DNA of 64,000 bases from an uncultured Pseudomonadota bacterium (GTDB lineage Bacteria; Myxococcota_A; UBA796; SXON01): NCBI GenBank assembly GCA_903875225.1, contig CAIQVJ010000042.1, positions 1-64,000 on the forward strand, in the 5' to 3' direction. This document shows positions 1-9,311 of this stretch, piece after piece. A program made the position numbers and the translations under genes. The stretch's first letter is position 1. The number at the start of each line of letters is the position of its first letter. The notes beneath the pieces were generated by a model that was given only the letters and a program-made list of their open reading frames with translations, did not search any database and was not told the DNA's origin.

Positions 1-115
1 ACCTTTGGCGCCGCGAGCGCCAAAGATGGCGAGGATACCCGCATCCCCAGGACCTTTGGCGCCGCGAGCGCCAAAGATGGCGAGGATACCCGCATCCCCA
101 GGACCTTTGGCGCCG
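1..115. repeat. 51-bp direct repeat, two full units plus a partial third
   Basis: Two identical 51-bp units occupy 1-51 and 52-102. A third copy keeps only its first 13 bases (103-115) before the sequence diverges. Each full unit contains an 8-bp inverted repeat, TTTGGCGC and GCGCCAAA separated by CGCGA, so each could form a hairpin. The array may continue to the left of the window. It lies in the non-coding stretch upstream of the PBP gene and I see no real gene in it. Confidence 0.85.
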
Positions 116-166
116 GGGGCGTGGGGGCCCCGCCCCCCCCGGGTAGATCGCTCGCTCACGGGCCGG

Positions 167-210
167 CAGTCGGCGTCCGGGCCGGGTACTCCCGGCCCGC
201 ACGCCGACTG
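167..210. repeat. 20-bp-stem palindrome with TACT loop
   Basis: Arms 167-186 and 191-210 are complementary at 19 of 20 positions and enclose the loop TACT. The stem is far longer than a usual terminator and has no T-tract. It is followed 5 bases later by a second palindrome with the same loop but a different stem. Confidence 0.75.
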
Positions 211-215
211 CAGGC

Positions 216-255
216 AAAAGGAGCATTTGGCGGTACTCCGCCGAATGCTCCTTTT
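216..255. repeat. 18-bp-stem palindrome with TACT loop, A/T-flanked
   Basis: Arms 216-233 and 238-255 pair along 18 positions, with one G-T wobble, around the loop TACT. The outer ends are AAAA and TTTT, so the element could act as a bidirectional terminator. The shared TACT loop links it to the neighbouring palindrome at 167-210. It may end the transcript of a gene left of the window, or be a REP/MITE-type element. Confidence 0.7.
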
Positions 256-342
256 GACGTTCGGCCCCGGGGGCGTGGGGGCTCCGCCCCCTCACAGACC
301 GGAAAGAGGCATCCGGGCACATCCCTTGCTATTCCCCGGGCC

Positions 343-3300
343 ATGAAGCGTTTCCTCAAACGTCTGGCAGTCGTTCTGGGCCTGCTCGCGCTCATCGGCG
401 CGATTGTCGGCAAGCTGGCGTACAAGGCCTATGTTGTCGACGATCCGGGCCCCGGCTACACCCGCGACGAGATCCAGGCGGTCATCGCCCAGGAGTCGCC
501 CGTCACCTACCGCGACGGGAAGACCCCCCTCGGCGTGTTCTTCGATTCTGAACACCGCAGCTACGTTTCGTATACGGACCTGCCCCAGGACTGGGTGCAT
601 GCCATCGTCGCGGCCGAGGACGGCAACTTCTTCAAGCACCCCGGCTTCGACCCCAAGCACATCATCCGTGCGGCCTGGCAGAACATCGTGGCAGGCCACG
701 TGGTGGCCGGGGGGAGCACGCTCTCCCAGCAGACGGCCAAGAACCTGTTCTACCGGCCGGACCGTTCGTGGAAGGCCAAGTTCGCCGAGGCCACGAACAC
801 GCTGCGGCTGGAGGCCCACTTCTCAAAAGAGGACATCCTCGAGTTCTACGCGAACCAGTTCCACGTGAGCGCCAACGGGCGCGGCATCGGCATCGCCGCC
901 CGGTACTTCTTCGACAAGACCCCGAAGGAGCTCACCACCAAGGAGTGCGCGTTCATCGCCGGACTGGTCAAGGCGCCCAGCCGGTACAACCCCTTCGTGG
1001 GCGAGAGCGAGGACCGGCGCGCCGCCGCCCGCGTCGCTGCGGAGGAGCGCACCGAGTACGTGCTGCGGCGCATGTTCGAGGAGGGCTACATCGACGAGCG
1101 CACGCTCTCCCGGCTCGACAAGGAGCCCCTGGCCTTCCGTCACGGCACCTTCCAGTACGACCGCTCCGTCGTCCTCGACGAGGTGCAACGGGAGCTCGAC
1201 TCCCAGACCTTCGTCGACCTCTTCGCCCGACTGGGCATCGACAACCCGAGCACGGCGGGGATCCGCATCACCACGACGCTGGACGCCAACACCCAGCGCG
1301 AGGCCGTGTACGGGCTGTGGCACCACCTGACGGAGCTGGGCCCCAAGCTCGAGCGGAAGACCCCCGCCGACCTGCAATTGCCCGACCGCACCCAGATGAG
1401 CATCGAGCCGGGCGTCCCCCTCGCTCGCCACGGCTTCTACTCCGCACGCGTGACCGCCGCGGGCGACGACAGCGTCACCCTCGACGTAGGGAGCCGCCCG
1501 TGCACCGTCGACAAGGAGGGTCTGGAGCGCATCGCCGCCGTGCTCGGCGTCAAGGCGGCGGACATCCCGCCGGCAGTCCCCGTGGGCGCGTTCGTGCTGA
1601 CGAGCGTGCGGGTGTCCGCCGACCCACACACCGACGTACAGGAACGGGCCGGCCCGGGGGGCGGCGCACAGTGCGATCTCGAGATCCGCCCCGCGCTGCA
1701 GGGCGCGGTCGTGGTGCTCGACGAGGGGAACGTCCGGGCCATGGTCGGGGGCAACGACAACCGGAACTTCAACCGGGCGATGTCTGCTGAGCGCCAGTTC
1801 GGCAGCACCTGGAAGCCGATCCTCTACATGGCGGCCATGCAGCTCGGCTGGACCGCGACCGACACGCTCGACAACCGCCGCAACGTCTTCCCGTTCCGCG
1901 ACGTCTGGTACTACCCACACCCCGACCATGCCTCCGACCCCTACCTGCCGCTCACGCTGGTCGGCGCCCGCAGCGAAAACCTCGCCAGCATCTGGCTCCT
2001 GCATCACCTCACCGACCGCCTGAACGCCGAGCAGTTCCGTCAGCTCGCCGATGCCGTCGGCTTCGGTGGCCCGAGCGGTATCCAGCGGGCGCGCGACGTC
2101 GAAGCCATCCGCTCCTCGCCCGAGCGCTACCCCGAGTATGCCTTCCAGATCGCCCGGGAAGACGTCCTCTCCGGCCTCGCGTTCGGCGCCCACCCCGAGG
2201 ACGCGCTGGCCCTGCGCTCCCTGCAGTACGGCCGGGGCTTCGCGGCCGAGCGCGCGCGCGTGCTCGCGACAGCCTCGTCCCCGGAACGCGCCGCCCGCCT
2301 CGAAGCGCTGGATGCGAACCTGCTCTCGCTCGAAGAGCTCGTGAGCCGTTGCGTCGCCGGAGATCAGCTCTACCAGGACCCCCTCGTCGGCACGCTCGCA
2401 TGTGGCGCCCCGCCGGAGGGCTGGGAGGCTGTCACCGGCACAGGCGCGGCCACACTCCCGGTGCTCACCGGCGACGTGCTCGTGGACGGCCGCATCCACC
2501 TCTCGACGGTGCAGGAGGTGCGCCGCGTCCTGGACACGCGCGTTGCCGAGCTGGCGGGGAAGGACCCGTGGTCCATGGACGCCCTCGCGCTCAACCCCGA
2601 CTTCCGGATCCTCGTCGGGATCCGGTACGTCGCGAAGCTGGCCGAAGCCTTCGGCGTGAAGAGCGACCTGCCGACCGTCATGTCCCTGCCCCTCGGCGCC
2701 GCGGACATCACCCTGCTCGACGCGGCGTCGATGTACCAGGGCATGCTCAAGGGGGAGCACTACACCTTCCCCGGAGAGGGGTTCGAGGATGGCGCGGTGC
2801 CCGGGCTGCGCAGCAACTTCGCCGTACCCGCCATGGACATCGGTCTCATCGCCGAGATCCGCGACTCGGGCGGGAACGTGCTCTACCGCGCGACGGGCAA
2901 GGCCGAGCCCGTGGCTGACCCCGTGTCCGGTGAACTCACTGGAGACATCCTACGGAACGTGGTGAAGATGGGCACCGGACGGCGCGCGTACGGCGCCATC
3001 AAGGTCGGGAACGACCCGGTGGTCACCGTCGGGAAGACAGGGACCACGAACGAGTACAAGAACGTCGCGTTCGTCGGGATGGTCCCCAGGTCGGGCAGCG
3101 CCGGCCACTGGGGCGAGGCCTACACCATCGCCGCGTACGTGGGGTACGACGACAACCACCCGATGAAGCGGGGCAGCTTCAAGGTCCAGGGCGCGTCGGG
3201 TGCCCTGCCTGTGTGGATCGCCACCGCAAGGGGGATGGCCGAAGCGGGCCTGCTCGACTCCATCGCCGAGTATGTCCCGAGCGCCGGGCTCATCCGCGTG

Positions 3301-3510
3301 CCCGTGCCTGCCGCCACCGGCATGGACTCCGCTCCCGACGCGCTGGTGCCGGAGAACGGACAGCGCCGCTTTGCACTGTTGACCCAGCCCGCCACGCTCA
3401 CCGCAGCCACGATCGAGGCGGCACCGGAACCTGTCGCGCCCCCCACCGAGCCCGTAGAAGTGCCGCCGGATCTGGCGCCGGCAGAGCCGAGCGTTTGGGA
3501 CGGGCTGTAG
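343..3510 (+). CDS. Bifunctional class A penicillin-binding protein with a long transpeptidase insertion
   Basis: This 1055-aa protein should polymerise and cross-link peptidoglycan at the outer face of the inner membrane. The ATG at 343 is chosen because it begins a typical signal anchor (MKRFLKR followed by a hydrophobic segment, about residues 9-24). The GT51 domain shows the catalytic Glu92 in EDGNFFKHPGF, GGSTLSQQTAKNLF and KAPSRYNPF. The transpeptidase shows Ser488-x-x-Lys491 (STWK), Ser544-Glu-Asn546 and Lys898-Thr-Gly. The SxN-to-KTG spacing is about 354 residues, against roughly 130 in E. coli PBP1b, so there is a large insertion around residues 590-830. The C-terminus is Pro/Glu-rich. 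Maf follows 22 bp downstream. Family is certain; the PBP1A/1B subclass is not. Confidence 0.93.
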   Translation: MKRFLKRLAVVLGLLALIGAIVGKLAYKAYVVDDPGPGYTRDEIQAVIAQESPVTYRDGKTPLGVFFDSEHRSYVSYTDLPQDWVHAIVAAEDGNFFKHPGFDPKHIIRAAWQNIVAGHVVAGGSTLSQQTAKNLFYRPDRSWKAKFAEATNTLRLEAHFSKEDILEFYANQFHVSANGRGIGIAARYFFDKTPKELTTKECAFIAGLVKAPSRYNPFVGESEDRRAAARVAAEERTEYVLRRMFEEGYIDERTLSRLDKEPLAFRHGTFQYDRSVVLDEVQRELDSQTFVDLFARLGIDNPSTAGIRITTTLDANTQREAVYGLWHHLTELGPKLERKTPADLQLPDRTQMSIEPGVPLARHGFYSARVTAAGDDSVTLDVGSRPCTVDKEGLERIAAVLGVKAADIPPAVPVGAFVLTSVRVSADPHTDVQERAGPGGGAQCDLEIRPALQGAVVVLDEGNVRAMVGGNDNRNFNRAMSAERQFGSTWKPILYMAAMQLGWTATDTLDNRRNVFPFRDVWYYPHPDHASDPYLPLTLVGARSENLASIWLLHHLTDRLNAEQFRQLADAVGFGGPSGIQRARDVEAIRSSPERYPEYAFQIAREDVLSGLAFGAHPEDALALRSLQYGRGFAAERARVLATASSPERAARLEALDANLLSLEELVSRCVAGDQLYQDPLVGTLACGAPPEGWEAVTGTGAATLPVLTGDVLVDGRIHLSTVQEVRRVLDTRVAELAGKDPWSMDALALNPDFRILVGIRYVAKLAEAFGVKSDLPTVMSLPLGAADITLLDAASMYQGMLKGEHYTFPGEGFEDGAVPGLRSNFAVPAMDIGLIAEIRDSGGNVLYRATGKAEPVADPVSGELTGDILRNVVKMGTGRRAYGAIKVGNDPVVTVGKTGTTNEYKNVAFVGMVPRSGSAGHWGEAYTIAAYVGYDDNHPMKRGSFKVQGASGALPVWIATARGMAEAGLLDSIAEYVPSAGLIRVPVPAATGMDSAPDALVPENGQRRFALLTQPATLTAATIEAAPEPVAPPTEPVEVPPDLAPAEPSVWDGL

Positions 3511-3532
3511 GGCCGGGTTACCGCCCCCCGTC

Positions 3533-4099
3533 ATGCTGCTCCTCGCCAGTGCATCCCCCCGCCGTCGTGAGCTGCTCCAGAGCGCCGGGGTCCAGTTCAC
3601 CGTGCTGCCCGCAGACGCCGACGAGACCTGGCTGCCCGGAGAGCTACCCCGCGCCTATGTACTTCGCGTGGCCCGGGAGAAGGCGCGCAGGGTCGCCGCG
3701 CTCCGGCCCGGGGCACGGGTGGTCGCCGCCGACACCACAGTCGCGATCGGCGACCGGGTGCTCGGCAAGCCCGCAGACGCTGCCCACGCCGCCGCGATGC
3801 TGGCCGACCTCGCAGGGCGTGAGCACGCGGTCCACACCGCAGTGGTGCTCCTCGTGGGCGCGCGCGACACGCACCGCGTGGTCACCACCCGGGTGCGTTT
3901 TCGCCCGCTCACGGCTCGCGAGATCGCGGACTACGTCGCCACCGGCGAACCATTCGACAAGGCGGGCGGCTACGGGATCCAGGGGCAGGGCGGCGCGCTC
4001 GTGGAGATCGTGCACGGCAGCTACACCAACGTCGTGGGCCTGCCGCTGGTGGAGACCCTGGCCCTGCTCGCCGCCGACGACGCGAGAAAAAGGACCTGA
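3533..4099 (+). CDS. maf: Maf family nucleoside triphosphate pyrophosphatase
   Basis: This 188-aa cytosolic protein belongs to the Maf/YhdE house-cleaning family, which hydrolyses non-canonical NTPs to NMP and pyrophosphate and has been linked to septum control. The N-terminal signature SASPRRRELL and the ADTTVAIGDRVLGKP segment with its catalytic Asp are present, as is the typical GYGIQGQGG motif. Length matches the family. It follows the PBP by 22 bp and its stop shares one base with the start of the next gene (TGATG), so the three genes probably form one transcript. Which Maf substrate class it prefers cannot be told from sequence alone. Confidence 0.93.
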   Translation: MLLLASASPRRRELLQSAGVQFTVLPADADETWLPGELPRAYVLRVAREKARRVAALRPGARVVAADTTVAIGDRVLGKPADAAHAAAMLADLAGREHAVHTAVVLLVGARDTHRVVTTRVRFRPLTAREIADYVATGEPFDKAGGYGIQGQGGALVEIVHGSYTNVVGLPLVETLALLAADDARKRT

Positions 4100-4890
4100 T
4101 GCGGATCGTGTCCGAGGGCGGGACCGACTGGGCGCCGGCGGTAGAAGCCGCGACTCCCGGCACGTGGCTCACCCTGGACGCAAGCTGGTGCGCGCTCGAG
4201 CCGGAGAAGGGGCGCTACGACGACGCGGTGCTCGACTCCTCGCGCCGGGCGCTGATCACGGCCCGCAAACGGGGGGTCGACCCGATCGTGGTGGTACATC
4301 GCGGCGGTCTCCCGGACTGGCAGATCGAGCGCGACGGCTGGCTCGACCCCGACGCCCTCGCCGGGTTCGGCTGCTACGTGGATCGGCTGGCTCACCATTG
4401 CGGCGAGCTCGCCCGGCACTGGGTGGGGCTGTGGGAGCCCCTTGGAGAGGCCGCGCTCTACGAGGCGGAGCAGGCGCGGGTCGCACGCACCCTGCTCGAG
4501 GCGCAGGCGAGCGCCTGGCTGCACCTCCGGAAAGCGCCGGGCCCGCGGGGGGGCGGCACGCTGGTGGGTATCGCCGAGCGCTTCGACGTGGCCGCCCGTC
4601 GCCGGGATCAGCTCGTGGGACGATTGCTGGGCCGGGAGGCCGAACCGCACGCGCTCATCAGCGTGCTGAGCACAGGACAGCTCCGCCCCCCCTTCGGGGC
4701 CGTCGGTGAGCTGCCCAACGGCACGCCCGCGACCGACTTCACGATCGCCATCCGCCCGACCATCGGCGACCTGCACCACATCTGGCAGCACGGACGCTCC
4801 GTCTTCGTGTGTGCAGCCGGACACGTCGCGAGGCAGGCGACCGAGGAGGGAGTCAACGTGCTGGGCGTCGGCGGAGCGAGCCTGGGATGA
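4099..4890 (+). CDS. Short GH1-like TIM-barrel protein lacking the nucleophile half
   Basis: The 263-aa product resembles the first half of family 1 glycosidases: WCALEPEKGRYDDAVLD, a VVVHRGGLPDW strand, GWLDPDAL, and the LWEP motif where GH1 enzymes have NEP (Glu113 would be the acid/base). GH1 enzymes are usually about 450 aa and carry a second Glu (ENG motif) near the C-terminus; I cannot find it here. The protein may be a divergent hydrolase, a binding protein or a decayed enzyme. It is translationally coupled to maf by a one-base overlap. No signal peptide is visible, so it is probably cytosolic. Confidence 0.65.
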   Translation: MRIVSEGGTDWAPAVEAATPGTWLTLDASWCALEPEKGRYDDAVLDSSRRALITARKRGVDPIVVVHRGGLPDWQIERDGWLDPDALAGFGCYVDRLAHHCGELARHWVGLWEPLGEAALYEAEQARVARTLLEAQASAWLHLRKAPGPRGGGTLVGIAERFDVAARRRDQLVGRLLGREAEPHALISVLSTGQLRPPFGAVGELPNGTPATDFTIAIRPTIGDLHHIWQHGRSVFVCAAGHVARQATEEGVNVLGVGGASLG

Positions 4891-4915
4891 CCGCTCCCGC
4901 CGGGAACGTCGTCGT

Positions 4916-5812
<897 letters not shown>

Positions 5813-6095
5813 TGGGCCACTCCGAGGTTGGTGGCGGCCGTATACAGGCAACCCCGGGGGGAAGTCAAGACAATTCAGGGATCCGCGCTGCCGGAATCGC
5901 ATGATGGCGGAGATCGCGGCGTTCTCCCGTTGTCTGCACCCCGGGTACCCGTCGCCCCGGAACGTCCGCGCGGTCGGACTGCGTGGCGCGCGGATGGCGA
6001 GTCGGGATGCCCCAGCGGCCCGGCGCCTCCCTGCACGCGGCGTGGCCCTGTGCGATGGACCCGGCGGGGTCGAGCCTGCGCGAAACCAGCCGGGC
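5813..6095. other. Intergenic 283 bp, promoter region of the Asp/Thr lipoprotein
   Basis: This gap lies between the start of the Asp/Thr lipoprotein and the stop of the FG-GAP lipoprotein, both on the - strand. It should hold the promoter of the downstream lipoprotein. I see no convincing gene, RNA or long hairpin in it; open frames through it are GC-rich shadows. Confidence 0.5.
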
Positions 6096-8045
6096 CTACA
6101 AACAGATGATCGCGCCCCACGTGTCCTCGTTGTTCGTCTCGTAGCACTCGTTGACCTCGGAGAGGGACTCAGAATTCCCACCGTCAACCGCCACTTTCAG
6201 GTCGTAGAGCGGCGTGGGCACCCCGGTGAGTTGGATCGCGATGGACTCGCTCTGATGTCCCTGCGCCAACCCCACCGTCCAGGAGATCGTGTCCAGCACG
6301 ACCTCCCCGCTGCCCGTCTCGCCAATCACCTCGATGTTGAATGAGTCGGTCACATCCGAGTATCCCTGGTTGCCGACTGTCACCCAGAGGTCGACGTTGC
6401 CGAGCGAGCACTCGTCCACGCATACATCCTCGATCTTCGCGACCAGGTCCGGCCCAGAGTACCCGACCCCCGGGGTGAGGTCGCCCGAGCGGAAATTGTT
6501 GTACGTGAGCCAGTTGGTGTCCTGGTCCCGTGGGATCGAGCCATCGTCGTTCACGTTCGTGATGCTGTAGCCGTGCTGGTTCCAGATGGGGCGCCCCGCG
6601 CGCCAGGACCGGTCGGCGTCGCTGAACACGGTGACCCCGTTGCGCGAGCCCCAGCTCCCGGGCGTGTTGCACACGGCGATGTCGGCCGAGCCATCCGCGT
6701 TGATGTCCGCGATGGTCGGGTACTCGAGCCAGGTGTTGTTGGAGTGGGTGGTGTCCTGCATCTTCACCGAGCCGTCCGCCCCATTGAACACCCAGACCCA
6801 GCGTTCGTCGGCATACACCACGTCTGCAATGCCGTCGCCCTCGAAATCGAACACCGAGCTGCCGGTGTTGCCCGACGAGGGATCCGTCGTACCTGTGTAC
6901 TGCCACAGCACCGAGCAATCCGACTCGAACACGGTGTAGGTCGAGTTGGCAGCGACGCCGACTTCGGCCTGACCATCGCCGTCGAAGTCCGCGATCGTCG
7001 GGGGCCCGCCGTACGAGCCCGATGCGGCAGGGATCGCGGCCGAGCACAACACGGTGCCATCGTCGTCCTGGATGCGCATGCGGGCATCGCCTGTCACGGC
7101 GATCTCCCCGTTGTCGTCAGAGTCGAAGTTCCCGACGGCCGGATATCCGTCCGCCTGACCGTTGTTCCAGAGCGCGGTCCCGTTGATGTCGTAGATCGCG
7201 TTGCCCGCCACCAGATCGAGCTCTCCATCCTGGTTGATGTCCACCGCGAACCCGGCCGACCCGACGTTCGAGGAGGTGCCGTAGCCGTATGAGCCGCATC
7301 CGATGCGTCCCCCCGTGTTGTCCAGGACGCAGTTGCCGATCAGGATCTCGGGGTTGCCGTCGTGGTCCATGTCGGCGATGCCGGGGGCATCCGACGTGCC
7401 GTCCATGTGGCCCGACCCGCCGCTCCAGGACCACTTCGCGTTGCCCTCGTTGTCGAACACGTCGACACCGGTGCTGGTGGCCGCGATCACGTCTGCGATG
7501 CCGTCGTTGTCGATGTCACCGCACGCTGCCCCGCCGGTGATCTGGATGGCGCCACCGCCGCTCGTGGACCAGAGTTCACGGCCGTCATCGCCCGACATCG
7601 CGCGCAGTACACCGGGGGAGTACGTGATGATCATGACGTCCGGCGTGTCGTCGTCGTCGATCTGGCCATCTCCGTTGTCGTCGGTGAGCGAACACACGAT
7701 CGGCTGCATCATACAGCTCACGGAACCCGCGCTGTCGGTGAACGTCTCGGTGTCCCACAGCACCTCCGGCGTGAAGGTGCCGACGGTGGTGCCCTCCGAG
7801 TAGCACTCGTCCAGCTTCGGGATGTCCTTCGCCGGGAAGTACTGGTCGTTGCAGCTCGGCGGGGCCACGCCCGTCTCCTGGGTGTCCGGGGGGGAGGTGT
7901 CTCCGCTGTCCACCGGGGGGACGTAGGTGCTGCCGGTGTCGAAATTCGGCTCCTCCGCCGGCTTCCCGGTGAGGCCGTTGTCGATCTTGCAGGCGGCCGC
8001 GAACGACAGCAGAAGGCAGGGGGCGAGCAGGCGAAGAGCGTTCAT
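6096..8045 (-). CDS. FG-GAP/VCBS-repeat lipoprotein with C-terminal CARDB-like domain
   Basis: The 649-aa protein has a lipoprotein signal peptide (lipobox FAAAC) followed by a Thr/Pro/Asp linker (SGDTSPPDTQETG). The middle carries many Asp-rich blade motifs of integrin-like beta-propellers, for example DIDNDGIADV, DMDHDGNPEI, DINQDGELDL, DFDGDGQAEV and DINADGSADI, which usually bind calcium. The last ~110 residues (GPDLVAKIEDV onward) look like a CARDB adhesion-type domain. It is probably an outer-membrane surface or adhesion protein. The ATG at 8045 is preferred because it starts the signal peptide. The gene diverges from the thioredoxin-like lipoprotein gene, with 87 bp between the starts. 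Confidence 0.85.
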   Translation of the reverse strand: MNALRLLAPCLLLSFAAACKIDNGLTGKPAEEPNFDTGSTYVPPVDSGDTSPPDTQETGVAPPSCNDQYFPAKDIPKLDECYSEGTTVGTFTPEVLWDTETFTDSAGSVSCMMQPIVCSLTDDNGDGQIDDDDTPDVMIITYSPGVLRAMSGDDGRELWSTSGGGAIQITGGAACGDIDNDGIADVIAATSTGVDVFDNEGNAKWSWSGGSGHMDGTSDAPGIADMDHDGNPEILIGNCVLDNTGGRIGCGSYGYGTSSNVGSAGFAVDINQDGELDLVAGNAIYDINGTALWNNGQADGYPAVGNFDSDDNGEIAVTGDARMRIQDDDGTVLCSAAIPAASGSYGGPPTIADFDGDGQAEVGVAANSTYTVFESDCSVLWQYTGTTDPSSGNTGSSVFDFEGDGIADVVYADERWVWVFNGADGSVKMQDTTHSNNTWLEYPTIADINADGSADIAVCNTPGSWGSRNGVTVFSDADRSWRAGRPIWNQHGYSITNVNDDGSIPRDQDTNWLTYNNFRSGDLTPGVGYSGPDLVAKIEDVCVDECSLGNVDLWVTVGNQGYSDVTDSFNIEVIGETGSGEVVLDTISWTVGLAQGHQSESIAIQLTGVPTPLYDLKVAVDGGNSESLSEVNECYETNNEDTWGAIICL

Positions 8046-8132
8046 GTGTGGCCTCACGGACAGTGTACGCTCAGACGCGGCAGAGTGTGACCTGCACGCT
8101 TCACGAACGCGTACGGCCGGGTAGAGTGAAGC
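8046..8132. promoter_or_regulatory. Divergent promoter region between two lipoprotein genes
   Basis: These 87 bp separate the starts of the FG-GAP lipoprotein (-) and the thioredoxin-like lipoprotein (+), so both promoters must lie here or inside the genes. I see no clear palindrome. Confidence 0.5.
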
Positions 8133-9308
8133 GTGCAAACCCGCCCCTTCCTCGTCCCGATTTTCGCGCTCCCGCTCCTCGGGGCCTGCACCGGGGTCGT
8201 CAAAAATACCGACGATGAACCCCCTGATGACTCGGGCTCGCCCGCCGCATGCACACCGGTCGAGGTCGAGCCCGGCCCCAAGGACACCGGCGACGGACCA
8301 CGGGCCGCTCGCACCCTCGCCGGCACGATCACGTGGCAGGTCGACTTCGACGCCGACGCCGAGGCACTCGGGTACTCCGACTGCACCTACACGCGCGACT
8401 ACAACGACTTCGTCGAGCGCACCGACCTCGGCTGGCTGTGTCCCACCTGCACGCTGCTCACCGAGGGCACGGCCGTGATGGTGAGCGGCCATGACGACTG
8501 CTACGCGCAGATCGACGACCACGACGCCGAGCGGGTGGAGCAGCTTGGGCTGGCCGAGTCGGGCGACACGGTCGGCTTCTGGCGCACGGGAACCCAGAAC
8601 GTACGGCTCTCCCAGCAGGGCGATCTGGTGGAGGGCGCAGTGGCGTTCGGCGACAGCGCCGTCCTGGACAGCGGCGGCGGCTACACGCTCTCCGCCTCCG
8701 GGACGATCGTCGCCGGAGAAGCCGACACCGCCACCGTGGACGACCCCAGCGGCGCACGCACGGAGCCCTACAGCTGCGGTTGGCCGCTGTTCAGCCCGGG
8801 CGGTACCACCCCGGGCTACACGCTGTCGACCGGCGCGACGTTCCCGAACGCGCGGCTCGGGGACACCTGCCACGAGGGTGTCGATCTCTGGGACTTTCGC
8901 GGGCGCTACGTCGTGGTCGACGCGTCTGCGCCCGACTGCGGTCCGTGCCAGGAGATGGCGAAGCGGGCGGATGCGTTCAAGGCCGCGATGGCGGACCAGT
9001 GCATCGACGTCGAGATGATCACGCTGCTGGACGCCGGGCTCTCGCAGGTGAACCTGCCCGCCGACTGGGTCACGCTGGAGAACTGGCGCACCCGGTTCGG
9101 GCTGGCGTCGCCCGTGCTGGCCGACGAGGGCTTCGGCTACGCCGTACTCGCGCCGGCGCTCAACCCGGACGGCGGCATGGGCCTCCCGTCGTGGGCGCTC
9201 CTCGACCCCGACGGGCGCATGATCCTCCTCGGCTCCGGCTTCGGCGAGACGTCGGGCTACTTCGACCCGATCCAGGCGGCGATCCTCGCGGACTCCGCCG
9301 AGCGCTAG
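8133..9308 (+). CDS. Lipoprotein with C-terminal thioredoxin-like domain
   Basis: Translation likely starts at GTG 8133, which gives a signal peptide ending in LLGAC and then an Asp/Pro-rich linker. The middle ~200 residues are Cys-containing and unrecognised, with paired cysteines such as CPTC. The C-terminal ~140 residues form a thioredoxin/redoxin-like domain with the redox motif Cys269-Gly-Pro-Cys272 after the strand YVVVDASAPD, and a Pro in GLPSW that may be the cis-Pro. It probably performs thiol redox chemistry on the periplasmic face of a membrane. The gene is convergent with the DUF922 gene, only 3 bp apart. Confidence in the thioredoxin fold is good; the substrate is unknown. Confidence 0.8.
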   Translation: MQTRPFLVPIFALPLLGACTGVVKNTDDEPPDDSGSPAACTPVEVEPGPKDTGDGPRAARTLAGTITWQVDFDADAEALGYSDCTYTRDYNDFVERTDLGWLCPTCTLLTEGTAVMVSGHDDCYAQIDDHDAERVEQLGLAESGDTVGFWRTGTQNVRLSQQGDLVEGAVAFGDSAVLDSGGGYTLSASGTIVAGEADTATVDDPSGARTEPYSCGWPLFSPGGTTPGYTLSTGATFPNARLGDTCHEGVDLWDFRGRYVVVDASAPDCGPCQEMAKRADAFKAAMADQCIDVEMITLLDAGLSQVNLPADWVTLENWRTRFGLASPVLADEGFGYAVLAPALNPDGGMGLPSWALLDPDGRMILLGSGFGETSGYFDPIQAAILADSAER

Positions 9309-9311
9309 GGA

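Larger units (their letters stand above)
115..291. repeat. Two copies of a GC-rich hairpin motif (115-137, 269-291)
   Basis: The same 23-bp motif, arms GGGGGCG and CGCCCCC with a 9-base G-rich loop, occurs at 115-137 and again at 269-291, differing at one loop position. The copies flank the two TACT-loop hairpins at 167-210 and 216-255. The whole 1-300 stretch therefore looks like nested palindromic repeats rather than a simple promoter. Confidence 0.7.

Noticed and set aside
1..115. CRISPR-like array at the left edge
   Set aside because: The 51-bp units are directly adjacent without spacers, and no cas gene is present.
823..2760. 645-codon open frame on the - strand inside the PBP gene
   Set aside because: It is the reverse shadow of a confirmed gene with all PBP motifs; no recognisable protein features.
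4099..4890. Calling this gene a beta-glucosidase
   Set aside because: Only the first half of GH1 is matched and the nucleophile is missing, so activity is not supported.
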